Notes: generated by a model not told the origin, from the letters alone. A stretch of 64,000 nt of DNA from Acinetobacter seifertii (GCF_000368065.1 NZ_KB851199.1:266599-330598), one strand, 5' to 3'. Numbered from the stretch's first letter, positions 8,566 to 18,193 are shown. Translations and numbers: made by a program.

Positions 8566-10407
8566 ATGAGCCAGACAACACAGACCGATATCATTACTCT
8601 TGGTGATGTTGCCACAAGACTTCCTAGCTTCATTCCCAAAGTACCCCATATCCTAAATGGTCTTAAACAGGCTTATTTAAGAACATCACATACTCCAACA
8701 GGTTTGGGTATTGCTTTTGAAAAAGCTGTTAAACGGAATCCGAAAGGCACGGCATTATTATTTGAAGATCAAAGTTATTCTTATGAAGCTTTAAATGAAT
8801 GGGCAAACCAGATTTCTCATTACTATCTTTCTATTGGAGCGCGTAAAGGGGACGTCATTGCTGTAATGATTGAAAACCGCTCCGAGCTAATCGCAACAAT
8901 TGTTGGTTTGGCTAAAATTGGGGTGACCATTGCACTTGTGAATACATCTCAAGTCGGTAAAGTTCTCGCTCATAGCATCAATCTCGTAAAGCCAATTGCT
9001 GTTATTGCGGGTGAAGAAGTTCGAGCAGCTATTGATGAAATTCGCCAAGACTTAAATGTTCCTAAAGAGCGTTTTCATTGGTTTGCAGATCAAGCAACAC
9101 GTCAAAATGCAGGTAAAGCACCTCAAGGTTATGCGAATCTAGCTGAACAAATTGATCAATTTCCAAAATTTAACCCATCGACTACTCGTTCTGTGACGGG
9201 TAATGATGGCCTGTTCTATATCTACACCTCTGGTACAACAGGTTTGCCAAAGGCTGTTATTTTCAAGCACAGTCGCTGGACATTAGCGTATGGCACTTAT
9301 GGTCATATCTTAAACTTAGGCCCAGATGACGTTATGTACGTTACCTTGCCGCTTTATCATGCAACAGGTGTGGTGGTTTGCTGGTGTGGTGTAATCGCAG
9401 GCAGCTCTACTCTTGCTATTCGACGTAAATATTCGACTAGCGCATTCTGGAAAGACGTTCAAAAATTTAATGCGTCTGCAATTGGTTATGTTGGCGAACT
9501 TTGCCGTTACCTAATGGATGCTCCAGTTACCGAACTTGACCGTAACCACCGCGTCACCAAAATGATCGGTAACGGCATGCGTCCAAACATCTGGGACAAG
9601 TTCAAACAACGTTTCGGCGTTAAAGAAGTTCTTGAACTTTATGCATCGAGCGAAGGTAACGTTGGATTTAGCAATATTTTCAACTTCGACAACACAGTTG
9701 GCTTCTCTCCTACACCATATGCCATTGTTCAGTTCGATAAAGAGAAAAATGAGCCTATCCGCGACAAAAACGGCTGGTGTCAAAAAGTTAAAGCAGGTGA
9801 GGTTGGCCTGCTAGTTGGAAAAATTACTAGCCGCTCTCCATTTGACGGTTATACAGACCCTGAAAAGAACAAATCTGTAATTTGGAAAGATGTTTTCAAA
9901 AAAGGCGACTCTTATTTCAACACAGGTGATTTAGTTCGAGATATTGGTTTCCGTCATGCTCAGTTTGTGGACCGTCTAGGCGACACTTTCCGCTGGAAAG
10001 GTGAAAACGTATCCACCACTGAAGTGGAAAACATGGTATGCGAATACGAAAAAATTGCTGAAGCTGTCGTTTATGGTGTAGAAATTCCAAATACCAATGG
10101 TCGTGCTGGTATGGCAGCCATCACGCTGGCAGATGGTGAAGAGTTAAATGACGCAGATTTAACCGAAATGGTGTCTGTCTTTAAGAAGTGCTTGCCTGCT
10201 TATGCCGTACCGGTGTTTTTACGTGTACAAAAAAAGGTCGAAACAACAGGTACTTTTAAATATCAGAAGAATAAACTGAAAGAAGATGCGTTTAATCCGA
10301 GCAAAACTTCTGAGCGTTTACTCGCTTTATTGCCTGGTGCAAACAGTTACTGTGACATCACAACTGAAATTTTTGACAACATTCAGGCATATAAATACCG
10401 TTTTTAG
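8566..10407 (+). CDS. Long-chain acyl-CoA synthetase, FATP/VLACS type
   Basis: The ATG at 8566 follows an AGGA SD and gives 613 residues; the extra 26 codons upstream lack an SD. The AMP-binding P-loop YIYTSGTTGLPKAV is near residues 217-230. The C-terminal block DRLGDTFRWKGENVSTTEVE is the signature of fatty-acid-transport-protein-type synthetases. The catalytic Lys region is GTFKYQKNKLK. It activates long or very-long-chain fatty acids to CoA thioesters using ATP, for beta-oxidation or lipid synthesis. It stands alone between rne and the tRNA-Lys pair. Confidence 0.9.
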   Translation: MSQTTQTDIITLGDVATRLPSFIPKVPHILNGLKQAYLRTSHTPTGLGIAFEKAVKRNPKGTALLFEDQSYSYEALNEWANQISHYYLSIGARKGDVIAVMIENRSELIATIVGLAKIGVTIALVNTSQVGKVLAHSINLVKPIAVIAGEEVRAAIDEIRQDLNVPKERFHWFADQATRQNAGKAPQGYANLAEQIDQFPKFNPSTTRSVTGNDGLFYIYTSGTTGLPKAVIFKHSRWTLAYGTYGHILNLGPDDVMYVTLPLYHATGVVVCWCGVIAGSSTLAIRRKYSTSAFWKDVQKFNASAIGYVGELCRYLMDAPVTELDRNHRVTKMIGNGMRPNIWDKFKQRFGVKEVLELYASSEGNVGFSNIFNFDNTVGFSPTPYAIVQFDKEKNEPIRDKNGWCQKVKAGEVGLLVGKITSRSPFDGYTDPEKNKSVIWKDVFKKGDSYFNTGDLVRDIGFRHAQFVDRLGDTFRWKGENVSTTEVENMVCEYEKIAEAVVYGVEIPNTNGRAGMAAITLADGEELNDADLTEMVSVFKKCLPAYAVPVFLRVQKKVETTGTFKYQKNKLKEDAFNPSKTSERLLALLPGANSYCDITTEIFDNIQAYKYRF

Positions 10408-10639
10408 TTCATTTTTTAGCTAAACAAGAGGAAATCGTGCTTTTTATAGGCAATCATGCAAATGTTTTTAAATTTCCTCTTGTGTTAGTTGAATAACTTG
10501 CTAAAATACGCGACATCAAAACGATACAGTGTTTAGAAGTATTACTTCTCTCTGAGTCAATACGAGTTTGATTGCTTAAGAAAATCATAGATTTTCTCTT
10601 GCACTCGGGTAAAACGTTGTTTTACTTAATCCTCGCTCA
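10408..10639 (+). promoter_or_regulatory. Intergenic: synthetase 3' stem and tRNA-Lys promoter/leader
   Basis: An 11-bp inverted repeat (10425-10435 / 10472-10482) may end the synthetase transcript. TTGTGT (10480-10485) and TAAAAT (10502-10507), spaced 16 bp and followed by the GC-rich ACGCG, resemble a stable-RNA promoter for the two tRNA genes. The 130-nt leader holds small hairpins, for example GTAAAAC/GTTTTAC near 10610. No gene is seen. Confidence 0.5.
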
Positions 10640-10715
10640 GGGTCGTTAGCTCAGTTGGTAGAGCAGCGGACTTTTAATCCGTTGGTCCCGCGTTCGAGTC
10701 GCGGACGACCCACCA
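10640..10715 (+). tRNA. tRNA-Lys (anticodon TTT)
   Basis: A 76-nt cloverleaf with GGGTCGT/ACGACCC acceptor arms, D-loop AGCTCAGTTGGTAGAGC, anticodon loop CTTTTAA, TTCGAGTC T-loop and encoded CCA. It is identical to the copy that starts 98 bp downstream. Confidence 0.98.
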
Positions 10716-10737
10716 CTTATCTGTTTTGAACCCATTT

Positions 10738-10813
10738 GGGTCGTTAGCTCAGTTGGTAGAGCAGCGGACTTTTAATCCGTTGGTCCCGCGTTCGAGTCGC
10801 GGACGACCCACCA
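10738..10813 (+). tRNA. tRNA-Lys (anticodon TTT), second copy
   Basis: Identical in sequence to the preceding tRNA-Lys and separated from it by 22 bp, so the two are almost certainly one precursor. A terminator follows directly. Confidence 0.98.
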
Positions 10814-10820
10814 AATTCTA

Positions 10821-10852
10821 AAAAGCCTCTCACAATTTGAGAGGCTTTTTTT
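10821..10852 (+). terminator. Terminator of the tRNA-Lys pair
   Basis: AAAAGCCTCTCA / TGAGAGGCTTTT form a 12-bp stem with a 5-nt loop, followed by a T-run. It may also serve the convergent LysR gene. Confidence 0.9.
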
Positions 10853-10878
10853 ATTGTTATCTTATTTTCTTTTTATGA

Positions 10879-11775
10879 CTAAAAGATGACGATGCATTTG
10901 CGATTTAAAACCTCTCCAATCCAATTCATAAAAACTTCTAATCGTTTTGGAATATAGCTTCGGTTCGGATATAAAATATTAAGTGGAAGTGATGGTGCAC
11001 TATAAGCACTAAGCACCTCAACCAACATTCCCTGCTCAATTTTATCTTGAACATCATAGTATGGAAGTTGAATAATTCCCAAACCCGCATTAGCTGCCGC
11101 AATATAAGCTTCAGTATTATTTACACTTAAAGCGCTATCCATCATCACTGTTCCATCTTGATGTAAAAATACGCCCTGTTTTTCTCCTACAGCTCCCGCG
11201 TAGTTAATCAGTTTGTGTTGAGATAAATCTTCTAATTGTTCAGGCGTACCGTACTGTTCTAAGTAATGGGGGCTTGCACAGTTCACCATGACCAAATGAC
11301 CAATCAATCTTGCAATTAAACTGCTGCTATCTAACTCACCTACCCGAACAACACAGTCAATCCCCTTTTCAATTAAGTCAGTCATGTCATCAGAACTATT
11401 GAGCTGCAAATAAATATCTGGATAACGATGATAAAAATCTGACAGCTCAGGAATAATCACTTGATGCACAATCCGACTGGGCATTGAAATTTTTAATGTG
11501 CCGCGGTAATGCTGTTTTTGTGTCTGAATGAGTTGTTCTAATTGTTCATAGTCAAACAACAAGTTTTGACACTCTGGCAATATTCGCTGTCCATCTTGCG
11601 TCAAGCTTACTTTACGGGTGGTGCGGTGAAATAAACGTACGCCATAGTGAGTTTCAAGTTGTTGAATGGCACTGGTTACCGTTGAGCGAGGTAGATCGAG
11701 TCGATGTGCCACTTCACTAAAACTTTGCCGTTTAGCGACTTCTGTAAAAATAAAAAATTGCTGCAACCGATCCAT
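10879..11775 (-). CDS. LysR-family transcription regulator
   Basis: This 298-residue protein has an N-terminal winged HTH (residues 1-60, FSEVAHRLDLPRSTVTSAIQQLE) and a LysR effector domain from about 90. It is transcribed divergently from an SDR oxidoreductase gene across a 113-bp gap, the classic arrangement for a LysR protein that controls its neighbour. The subgroup with RSTVTSAIQQLE resembles AaeR/YafC-like regulators of aldehyde or quinone reductases, but the inducer cannot be told from sequence. Confidence 0.9.
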   Translation of the reverse strand: MDRLQQFFIFTEVAKRQSFSEVAHRLDLPRSTVTSAIQQLETHYGVRLFHRTTRKVSLTQDGQRILPECQNLLFDYEQLEQLIQTQKQHYRGTLKISMPSRIVHQVIIPELSDFYHRYPDIYLQLNSSDDMTDLIEKGIDCVVRVGELDSSSLIARLIGHLVMVNCASPHYLEQYGTPEQLEDLSQHKLINYAGAVGEKQGVFLHQDGTVMMDSALSVNNTEAYIAAANAGLGIIQLPYYDVQDKIEQGMLVEVLSAYSAPSLPLNILYPNRSYIPKRLEVFMNWIGEVLNRKCIVIF

Positions 11776-11888
11776 TTTAATTGTTCGTATTTTCTGAATA
11801 GTTAAACCAAACTAGCATAATTGATCAAAAATTACCGCCAATCTAGACTAAAAACACATTAGAACAAGTCATCATAGGAATAACCATC

Positions 11889-12644
11889 ATGGCAACTCAT
11901 ACGCTTAAAGATAAAGTTGTACTGATTACTGGCGGTGCAAAAAACTTAGGTGGACTCATTAGCCGTAAATTTGCAGAACAAGGCGCTAAAATCGCAATTC
12001 ACTACAATAGTTCAGAAACACAAGCAGATGCCGAACAAACACTCGCAGATGTAAAAGCATTCGGTGTAGATGCTGTTTTAATTCAGGCGGACCTAACTCA
12101 TATCGACAACATCGAAAAACTTTTTGTAGATACCAAACAGCATTTTGGTGGAATTGATATTGCCATTAATACAGTTGGAAAGGTTTTAAAGAAATCATTT
12201 TTAGAAACTACCGAACAAGAGTTTGATAGCATGAGCGATATCAACTCAAAAATTGCCTATTTCTTTATTCAATCGGCAGGTCGTCATTTAAATGACGGCG
12301 GAAAAATCTGTTCAATCGTGACTTCTCTTCTGGCAGCCTACACGGGTCTCTATTCAACCTACGAAGGTTTAAAAGCACCTGTTGAGCATTACACCCGCGC
12401 TGCATCGAAAGAATTTGGAGATCGCCAAATTTCTGTGACTGCTGTTGCACCTGGCCCCATGGATACCCCTTTCTTTTATGGGCAAGAATCTGCCGAAGCA
12501 GTCGCTTACCATAAATCTGCTTCAGCTTTAGGTGGACTCACCAAAATTGAAGATATTGAACCTCTAGTTCGCTTTTTGGTGACCGATGGTTGGTGGATTA
12601 CCGGTCAAACAATTTTTGCAAATGGCGGTTATACCACCCGCTAA
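11889..12644 (+). CDS. Short-chain dehydrogenase/reductase (SDR)
   Basis: A 251-residue classical SDR. The Rossmann nucleotide motif is TGGAKNLGG (TGxxxxxG form) at residues 15-23. The catalytic Ser lies in SIVTSLLAA and the catalytic pair is Tyr-x-x-x-Lys in STYEGLK. Family members reduce carbonyls with NAD(P)H; the substrate is unknown. Divergence from a LysR gene suggests control by that regulator. It ends at a bidirectional terminator shared with hemW. Confidence 0.88.
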   Translation: MATHTLKDKVVLITGGAKNLGGLISRKFAEQGAKIAIHYNSSETQADAEQTLADVKAFGVDAVLIQADLTHIDNIEKLFVDTKQHFGGIDIAINTVGKVLKKSFLETTEQEFDSMSDINSKIAYFFIQSAGRHLNDGGKICSIVTSLLAAYTGLYSTYEGLKAPVEHYTRAASKEFGDRQISVTAVAPGPMDTPFFYGQESAEAVAYHKSASALGGLTKIEDIEPLVRFLVTDGWWITGQTIFANGGYTTR

Positions 12645-12649
12645 AATTT

Positions 12650-12680
12650 AAAAAGCCGCATCTCATTGTACGGCTTTTTA
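12650..12680. terminator. Bidirectional terminator between SDR gene and hemW
   Basis: AAAAGCCG / CGGCTTTT stem (12651-12658 / 12671-12678) with A-run and T-run on opposite sides, between convergent genes. Confidence 0.85.
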
Positions 12681-12690
12681 GTTTGCTTCT

Positions 12691-13845
12691 TTACAAGAAC
12701 TCTTCTAGTACCGAGTTTAAGAAAATATGCCCTTGCTCAGTACATGCTAAACGAGCACTATCCTCTACCAATAACTTTCTCGAACGTAGTGAAGTAAGTA
12801 CCTCTTTTAGCCTCTCTAAACTTAAACTAGTACGCTGTTCGTATAAGTCAGCGTTTACCCCATCATTTAAGCGTAAGGCATTCATCATAAACTCAAAAGG
12901 TAGCTCTTCTGCCTCAATCTTTTTCATTTGCAAATGTTCGGCTGGAACCTTTGCCAAGTAATCTTTCGGTAAACGGGTCTTTTGGAAACGGTACACACCA
13001 TCTGGTCGTGTCACTTTTCCATGTGCCCCTGCACCAATCGCAAGATAATCACCAAACTCCCAGTAATTTAAATTATGGGCTGAAGGTTGTTCTTTACGCC
13101 AAGCCGACACTTCATAGTTTACAAAGCCATTTGCTTTTAAATAGGCCTCACCTTGCTCTTGAATATCTTCTAATACCTCATCTTGAGGTAAAACAGGCTG
13201 CGTTCGGAAAAATACGGTATTTGGCTCAATGGTAAGTTGATACCAACTGATATGTGTCGCGCCATGCTCTACAGCCATCTTTAAGTCATAAAGTGCTTGC
13301 TCTAAAGTTTGCTCAGGCAGACCATGCATTAAATCGACATTAACTCGCTTAAAGCCTGCTTGTCGTGCCTGCTCTATTGCATCCATAGCATTGTTTGCTG
13401 AATGAATACGTCCAAGCTTTTGCAAGTGATCAGTATTAAAAGTCTGTACACCAATCGACAAACGGTTAATACCCGCTTCTAAATAGCCTGCAAACGGGTC
13501 ATGTTCCAGTGTTCCCGGATTAGCTTCTAAGGTAATTTCACAGTCATCTTCAAAGTTAAGTAATGACTTAAGCTGCTCAAATAGCCATGCATAGCCTTTG
13601 GCAGAAATGAGTGAAGGCGTTCCACCACCAATAAATACACTGTGAATTGAACGCCCTTGGGCCATCTCAACTTGAGTTTCAAAGTCGGCTACCAATGCTT
13701 TTAGATAAGTTTGCTCAAGTTCTGCCGAAAGCGCACCATCAGGCACGGCATGCGAGTTAAAGTCGCAATAAGGACATTTACGCACGCACCAAGGCATGTG
13801 GATATATAAAGATAACGGAACAGAAGCAGGATTTAATACAGCCAA
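12691..13845 (-). CDS. hemW: Radical SAM protein HemW (haem chaperone, CPO-III-like)
   Basis: This 384-residue protein has the radical SAM cluster motif CxxxCxxC as CVRKCPYC near residue 20 and the SAM-binding GGGTPS near 75. The C-terminal HemW domain (from about 290) is present. HemW was long annotated as oxygen-independent coproporphyrinogen oxidase but acts as a haem-binding chaperone. It is monocistronic here, convergent with the SDR gene. Confidence 0.9.
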   Translation of the reverse strand: MAVLNPASVPLSLYIHMPWCVRKCPYCDFNSHAVPDGALSAELEQTYLKALVADFETQVEMAQGRSIHSVFIGGGTPSLISAKGYAWLFEQLKSLLNFEDDCEITLEANPGTLEHDPFAGYLEAGINRLSIGVQTFNTDHLQKLGRIHSANNAMDAIEQARQAGFKRVNVDLMHGLPEQTLEQALYDLKMAVEHGATHISWYQLTIEPNTVFFRTQPVLPQDEVLEDIQEQGEAYLKANGFVNYEVSAWRKEQPSAHNLNYWEFGDYLAIGAGAHGKVTRPDGVYRFQKTRLPKDYLAKVPAEHLQMKKIEAEELPFEFMMNALRLNDGVNADLYEQRTSLSLERLKEVLTSLRSRKLLVEDSARLACTEQGHIFLNSVLEEFL

Positions 13846-13962
13846 GGAACAAGGTCCAATTTACACAATATTTCTATTTTAACATGACTGCATCAATGGG
13901 CTTATGAAAACATACCTTAATTGCTTTAGACTGTTTTTAGACATACTTAAATATTGATAAAA

Positions 13963-14424
13963 ATGATGAAATTCTCTAGTCAACTTTTCCTGATCTTACC
14001 CTTAGCTATGGGAATCGGTGTTGCCATGGCTTTTCAAACTGCAATTAATGCTCAGCTTCGTGAGCAATTACACTCACCTTTGCAAGCGGCATTATTATCA
14101 TTTTTCATAGGTACTATTGTTTTAGCCATTATGGTGTTCTTTCAAAGTGCCGAGAAACCCACTTTAAGTGAAATATCTAATATTCCGTGGCTTCTTTGGA
14201 CTGGAGGATTCCTTGGGGTTTATGCAATTAGCATGAGCATTTATACTGCACCTAAGCTTGGTTTTTTAACCTTTACAGGGCTAGTCGTTTTTGGGCAATT
14301 GGTTATTTCTATGTTGCTTGACCATTTTGGATGGTTAGGTACAGACAAAACTCCTGTTACATGGCAACGGTTCCTAGGTGGAGTGGTTATCTTTGTTGGT
14401 GTGTTACTCACCCTACAGCGCTAG
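13963..14424 (+). CDS. DMT-family (YdcZ/DUF606) small membrane transporter
   Basis: About 153 residues from the ATG at 13963; a TTG three codons upstream is in frame and a second ATG is at 13966. Five hydrophobic segments are visible (about 7-25, 37-56, 70-88, 92-112, 133-150). The patterns GVAMAFQTAINAQLR and GGFLGVYAISMSIYTAPKLG are typical of YdcZ. The family is a half-size relative of EamA exporters with unknown cargo. It lies 32 bp before abeM in the same direction, so a shared transcript is likely. Confidence 0.8.
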   Translation: MMKFSSQLFLILPLAMGIGVAMAFQTAINAQLREQLHSPLQAALLSFFIGTIVLAIMVFFQSAEKPTLSEISNIPWLLWTGGFLGVYAISMSIYTAPKLGFLTFTGLVVFGQLVISMLLDHFGWLGTDKTPVTWQRFLGGVVIFVGVLLTLQR

Positions 14425-14456
14425 TTTCATTTTTATATTTATAAAGAGTATCTTTT

Positions 14457-15803
14457 GTGTCGAATGTCACGTCGTTTCGGACTGAATTAAAACAACTCTT
14501 CCATTTAATGCTACCTATTTTAATTACGCAGTTTGCTCAAGCAGGGTTCGGATTAATTGACACCATTATGGCAGGGCATTTATCTGCAGCAGACTTAGCT
14601 GCTATTGCAGTAGGTGTAGGTCTATGGATTCCTGTTATGCTCCTTTTTAGCGGGATCATGATTGCCACTACACCGCTAGTTGCAGAGGCAAAAGGCGCTA
14701 GAAATACAGAACAAATTCCTGTCATTGTTCGTCAGTCATTATGGGTTGCGATTATTTTAGGTGTAATGGCTATGCTCATTTTGCAGCTTATGCCTTTTTT
14801 CTTACATGTGTTTGGTGTTCCAGAAAGCTTACGACCTAAAGCAAGCTTATTCTTGCATGCCATTGGTTTAGGTATGCCAGCCGTAACCATGTATGCAGCG
14901 CTACGTGGCTATTCAGAAGCTTTAGGCCACCCACGCCCTGTCACCGCGATTAGCTTATTGGCCTTAGTGGTTTTAATCCCTCTAAACATGATCTTTATGC
15001 ATGGCTTAGGGCCAATTCCTGCTTTAGGTAGTGCAGGCTGTGGCTTTGCAACATCCATTTTACAATGGCTCATGCTGATTACTTTAGCTGGCTATATTTA
15101 CAGAGCTTCAGCTTATAGAAATACGTCTATTTTTAGCAGATTTGATAAAATTAACCTGAATTGGGTTAAAAGAATTTTACAGCTTGGTCTGCCAATTGGT
15201 TTAGCGGTGTTCTTTGAAGTAAGTATTTTTAGTACAGGGGCATTGGTGCTTAGTCCACTGGGTGAAGTATTTATTGCTGCGCACCAAGTGGCTATTTCAG
15301 TTACTTCGGTGCTGTTTATGATTCCGCTTTCACTTGCAATTGCCTTAACCATTCGCGTGGGAACGTATTATGGCGAAAAGAACTGGGCTTCCATGTACCA
15401 AGTGCAAAAGATTGGTTTGAGCACAGCAGTATTTTTTGCTCTATTGACCATGTCATTTATTGCTCTAGGCCGTGAACAAATTGTCTCGGTTTATACTCAA
15501 GATATAAATGTTGTGCCTGTTGCGATGTATTTACTCTGGTTTGCAATGGGTTATCAGTTAATGGATGCTCTACAGGTCAGTGCTGCTGGCTGTTTAAGGG
15601 GTATGCAAGACACCCAAGCACCGATGTGGATTACGCTTATGGCGTATTGGGTAATTGCTTTTCCAATCGGGCTTTATTTGGCACGTTATACCCATTGGGG
15701 TGTAGCAGGCGTATGGCTAGGTTTAATTATTGGCTTAAGCATTGCCTGTGTTTTGTTGCTTTCACGGCTTTATTTAAATACCAAACGATTAAGTCAAACC
15801 TAA
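14457..15803 (+). CDS. abeM: MATE-family multidrug efflux pump AbeM
   Basis: A GTG start gives 448 residues, the length I know for AbeM of A. baumannii. Twelve hydrophobic segments and the MATE features LPILITQFAQAGFGLIDTIM near the N-terminus and the repeated half in the second part support a NorM-type exporter. AbeM is known to export fluoroquinolones, aminoglycosides and dyes by proton antiport across the inner membrane. The gene identity is from memory of the protein and its length, not from a search. A strong terminator follows. Confidence 0.92.
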   Translation: MSNVTSFRTELKQLFHLMLPILITQFAQAGFGLIDTIMAGHLSAADLAAIAVGVGLWIPVMLLFSGIMIATTPLVAEAKGARNTEQIPVIVRQSLWVAIILGVMAMLILQLMPFFLHVFGVPESLRPKASLFLHAIGLGMPAVTMYAALRGYSEALGHPRPVTAISLLALVVLIPLNMIFMHGLGPIPALGSAGCGFATSILQWLMLITLAGYIYRASAYRNTSIFSRFDKINLNWVKRILQLGLPIGLAVFFEVSIFSTGALVLSPLGEVFIAAHQVAISVTSVLFMIPLSLAIALTIRVGTYYGEKNWASMYQVQKIGLSTAVFFALLTMSFIALGREQIVSVYTQDINVVPVAMYLLWFAMGYQLMDALQVSAAGCLRGMQDTQAPMWITLMAYWVIAFPIGLYLARYTHWGVAGVWLGLIIGLSIACVLLLSRLYLNTKRLSQT

Positions 15804-15804
15804 T

Positions 15805-15833
15805 AAAAAAGCCGATGAAACATCGGCTTTTTT
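15805..15833. terminator. Bidirectional terminator after abeM
   Basis: AAAAAAGCCGATG / CATCGGCTTTTTT stem with a 3-nt loop, between abeM (+) and the acyl-CoA dehydrogenase-like gene (-). Confidence 0.93.
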
Positions 15834-15836
15834 ATT

Positions 15837-17087
15837 TTATGCAGACTTTGCCCGCGGGCTTGCTCCAATTTGCCAGACAAAAGGTAAATCGGTACGGTTT
15901 ACTTCCCAATCTCCAATCACTTTTTCTTTATAAATAAGCGGATTATGTGAAGATACAGTCCGCGCATTACGCCAGAAACGGTCAAGTTGTTTCGCTTGGC
16001 TACTTGCTGATGCACCTAATGCATTAAATAACTGACTTGTTAAATCAAGCACTAGGTTGGAAATTACCACCTGCCCTTGTGCCGACTCAAGCTCGGCATC
16101 TACATTAAACTGATGCTCTTTCACTTCAGACTCGGCGAAATGGCTTTCATAAGCCTTTTGTAATGCTTCGGCCGTTTTTAAGGTGATTGCTTCACTCGCA
16201 TACGCTTGAGCGGATGCCTTACCCACCACTTGTAAAACTTGCGGATCATGGCGAACCAAGTCACCATTACCATGACTAAAAATACGTTTACGGTCACGAA
16301 TTTCCTGACTAAACGTCTCGACTGCGGCATGCGCAATACCTGTTAATGTTGCAAGATGCACCACCTGATAAAAAGCGGTTTGATACTTAAAACGTTGATC
16401 AAATGGAATGAGGTTTGAAGCTGGCAAATGGACCTGATGTACTTTTAAAGTACCACTGCCTGTTGTCTTTTGACCAAAACCATCCCAATCATCCAGCACG
16501 CTTACACCTGTTTCATGACGGTAAATAGCAGCAATCACATGACGGTCGTTCACTTCATCGTAAGCAAATAAATCAATCCAGTCTGCAAAAATACTGCCAG
16601 TTGAATAGTACTTTTCACCATTTACGACCAAATTACCCGAAGCGTCTTTAGTGACTCGTGTAACGACATCACCAATCTGTACATTTCCAACTTCTGTCCA
16701 GGCATTTCCAACTAAATCGCCTTGTACAAAGCGCTGAAACCAAACCTCCTGTGAGTGCTCTTTATGAGCAACCAAACGGTCTTCAACAAATGCAAAATGA
16801 CCACGTAAAGCTTGCACAATATTGGAGTCAGCTTCTGCTAGCTCTGCTAAAAGCTGGAAAAGTTGAGGTAATGAAACCCCATCTCCACCATATTTACGGG
16901 GTACTCGTACAGCACCCAACTTAGCTTCTTTTAGCCACTGAATCGGTTCAAAAGGTAAGATTCTTTCTTTTTCTCGCTCAACAGCACCTTGCGCAATTTT
17001 TTCAAAAATGGGACGGAATCTATTTGCGACTTTTTCATAATCCGCGCCTACCGATAGTTCTTCTAATTCAATTTGAGCTGTTGTCAT
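15837..17087 (-). CDS. Acyl-CoA dehydrogenase-fold monooxygenase (DszC/SfnB-like)
   Basis: The ATG at 17087 follows an AGGAG SD and gives 416 residues; a TTG ten codons upstream comes from the insertion-sequence end. The protein has the N-terminal helical, middle beta and C-terminal helical domains of the acyl-CoA dehydrogenase fold. It resembles the flavin-dependent DszC/TdsC monooxygenases (GFGQKTTGSGTLKVHQV in the beta domain). It is paralogous to sfnB upstream on the same strand, sharing RDRKR/RFWRNARTxxxH-type blocks. The pair probably formed an operon for oxidising organosulfur compounds with FMNH2. ISAba125 now sits 19 bp ahead of its start. Confidence 0.85.
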   Translation of the reverse strand: MTTAQIELEELSVGADYEKVANRFRPIFEKIAQGAVEREKERILPFEPIQWLKEAKLGAVRVPRKYGGDGVSLPQLFQLLAELAEADSNIVQALRGHFAFVEDRLVAHKEHSQEVWFQRFVQGDLVGNAWTEVGNVQIGDVVTRVTKDASGNLVVNGEKYYSTGSIFADWIDLFAYDEVNDRHVIAAIYRHETGVSVLDDWDGFGQKTTGSGTLKVHQVHLPASNLIPFDQRFKYQTAFYQVVHLATLTGIAHAAVETFSQEIRDRKRIFSHGNGDLVRHDPQVLQVVGKASAQAYASEAITLKTAEALQKAYESHFAESEVKEHQFNVDAELESAQGQVVISNLVLDLTSQLFNALGASASSQAKQLDRFWRNARTVSSHNPLIYKEKVIGDWEVNRTDLPFVWQIGASPRAKSA

Positions 17088-17106
17088 CGTTATTCTCCTA
17101 ATCTTG

Positions 17107-18193
17107 GGCGAATTCAAACATGAGGTGCGACAGTTTCAAAAGCCATATGATAATCAACAAGCTGAGCAAATTTCTCTAATGGTGTAAGCCAATCTAACGC
17201 CTTTCTAGGACGAGTATTCAGTGACATGGCAACTTGATTTAAATAATGCTGATCTGCCTGATTTAAATCAATCCCTTTAGGTAAATATTGCCTAATTAAA
17301 CCATTCATATTTTCGCATGTGCCTTTTTGCCAGGGTGAATGTGGGTCACAGAAATATACATCTATGCCTAAATCTTCTTCGAGTATTTTATGTTCTGACA
17401 TCTCACGTCCACGGTCATAGGTCAACGTTTTACGCAGTTCTGCAGGTAAATATTTCAGAGCTTCAGTTAAAGCCTTGCGCACTGATTCTGCCTTTGCATC
17501 AGGTAATGTTGCCAAGATACAGAGCCGTGTATTTCGTTCAATAAGTGTTGCTATCGAACTTTTATTGTCTTTACCTTTAATTAAATCAGCTTCCCAATGA
17601 CCCGGTATTTTTCTTTCTTGAACTTCGGCTGGGCGCTCATGAATAGTTTTAATATCCTGTAATATAGAATCTTTTTTAGGTTCACCGTTAGCTTTTCGCT
17701 TTTTATTTTCATGACGTAGACAGGATAATAAGTCTTTTTTCAACTCACCCTTGGGTAATGCTCGTATCGTTGAATAAATCGTTGTATGGCTTACATTCAT
17801 TGTTTGATCCAAATCAGGAAATGTCTTTAAACGCTTTGCTATTTGCTGAGGAGACCATAAACAACGGATCGCTTCAACAATAAATTTCCAGAGGATTGAA
17901 TCGATTTTGAGTTTTCTGTGACCACGTCTACGTCTAGCAAAAGTGTTATCAGAAGCATATTGAGCTTGATAAACGTCATTGATGCTATTTCTTTTAAGCT
18001 CACGATAGATCGTACTAGGATGTCTTTTAATAAGTTCAGCAAATTTTCTGGCTGAAAAGCCTTCTTTTCTTGACTCAAGCATTAATGCAGTACGATCTTC
18101 AAAGTTAAGATGATGGTATGACAATTTTATATACTCCATAAACCCTTTAAATTAATTAGGTGGTTTATGTCGCACTTCAAGTTTTACTCTGCC
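17107..18193 (-). mobile_element. ISAba125 (IS30 family), complete copy
   Basis: The element is exactly 1087 bp, the known length of ISAba125. Its ends match imperfectly as GGC...AAAC.TGA.GTGCGACA (17107-17132 and the complement of 18168-18193). It is flanked by a 3-bp direct repeat TTG (17104-17106 and 18194-18196). It contains one transposase gene on the minus strand and is inserted between sfnB and its downstream partner, in the intergenic spacer. Neither end is damaged, so it looks recently acquired and intact. Confidence 0.95.
17114..18139 (-). CDS. IS30-family transposase of ISAba125
   Basis: This 341-residue protein has an N-terminal HTH (FSARKFAELIKRHPSTIYRE) and a DDE integrase core. 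I assign the acidic triad to HWEADLIKGKDNKS, LTYDRGREMSEH and SPWQKGTCENMNG. Length and sequence fit the ISAba125 transposase. The gene runs in the same direction as the interrupted operon, and its stop lies within the inverted repeat. Confidence 0.95.
   Translation of the reverse strand: MEYIKLSYHHLNFEDRTALMLESRKEGFSARKFAELIKRHPSTIYRELKRNSINDVYQAQYASDNTFARRRRGHRKLKIDSILWKFIVEAIRCLWSPQQIAKRLKTFPDLDQTMNVSHTTIYSTIRALPKGELKKDLLSCLRHENKKRKANGEPKKDSILQDIKTIHERPAEVQERKIPGHWEADLIKGKDNKSSIATLIERNTRLCILATLPDAKAESVRKALTEALKYLPAELRKTLTYDRGREMSEHKILEEDLGIDVYFCDPHSPWQKGTCENMNGLIRQYLPKGIDLNQADQHYLNQVAMSLNTRPRKALDWLTPLEKFAQLVDYHMAFETVAPHV

Noticed and set aside
17085..17117. Hybrid promoter made by ISAba125: TTGAAT in its end and AATAAC 17 bp further
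   Set aside because: ISAba125 is known to supply an outward TTGAAT -35, and it is here. But the -10 partner AATAAC would start transcription at or inside the start codon of the downstream gene, so a normal translated mRNA is unlikely. Not claimed as a promoter.
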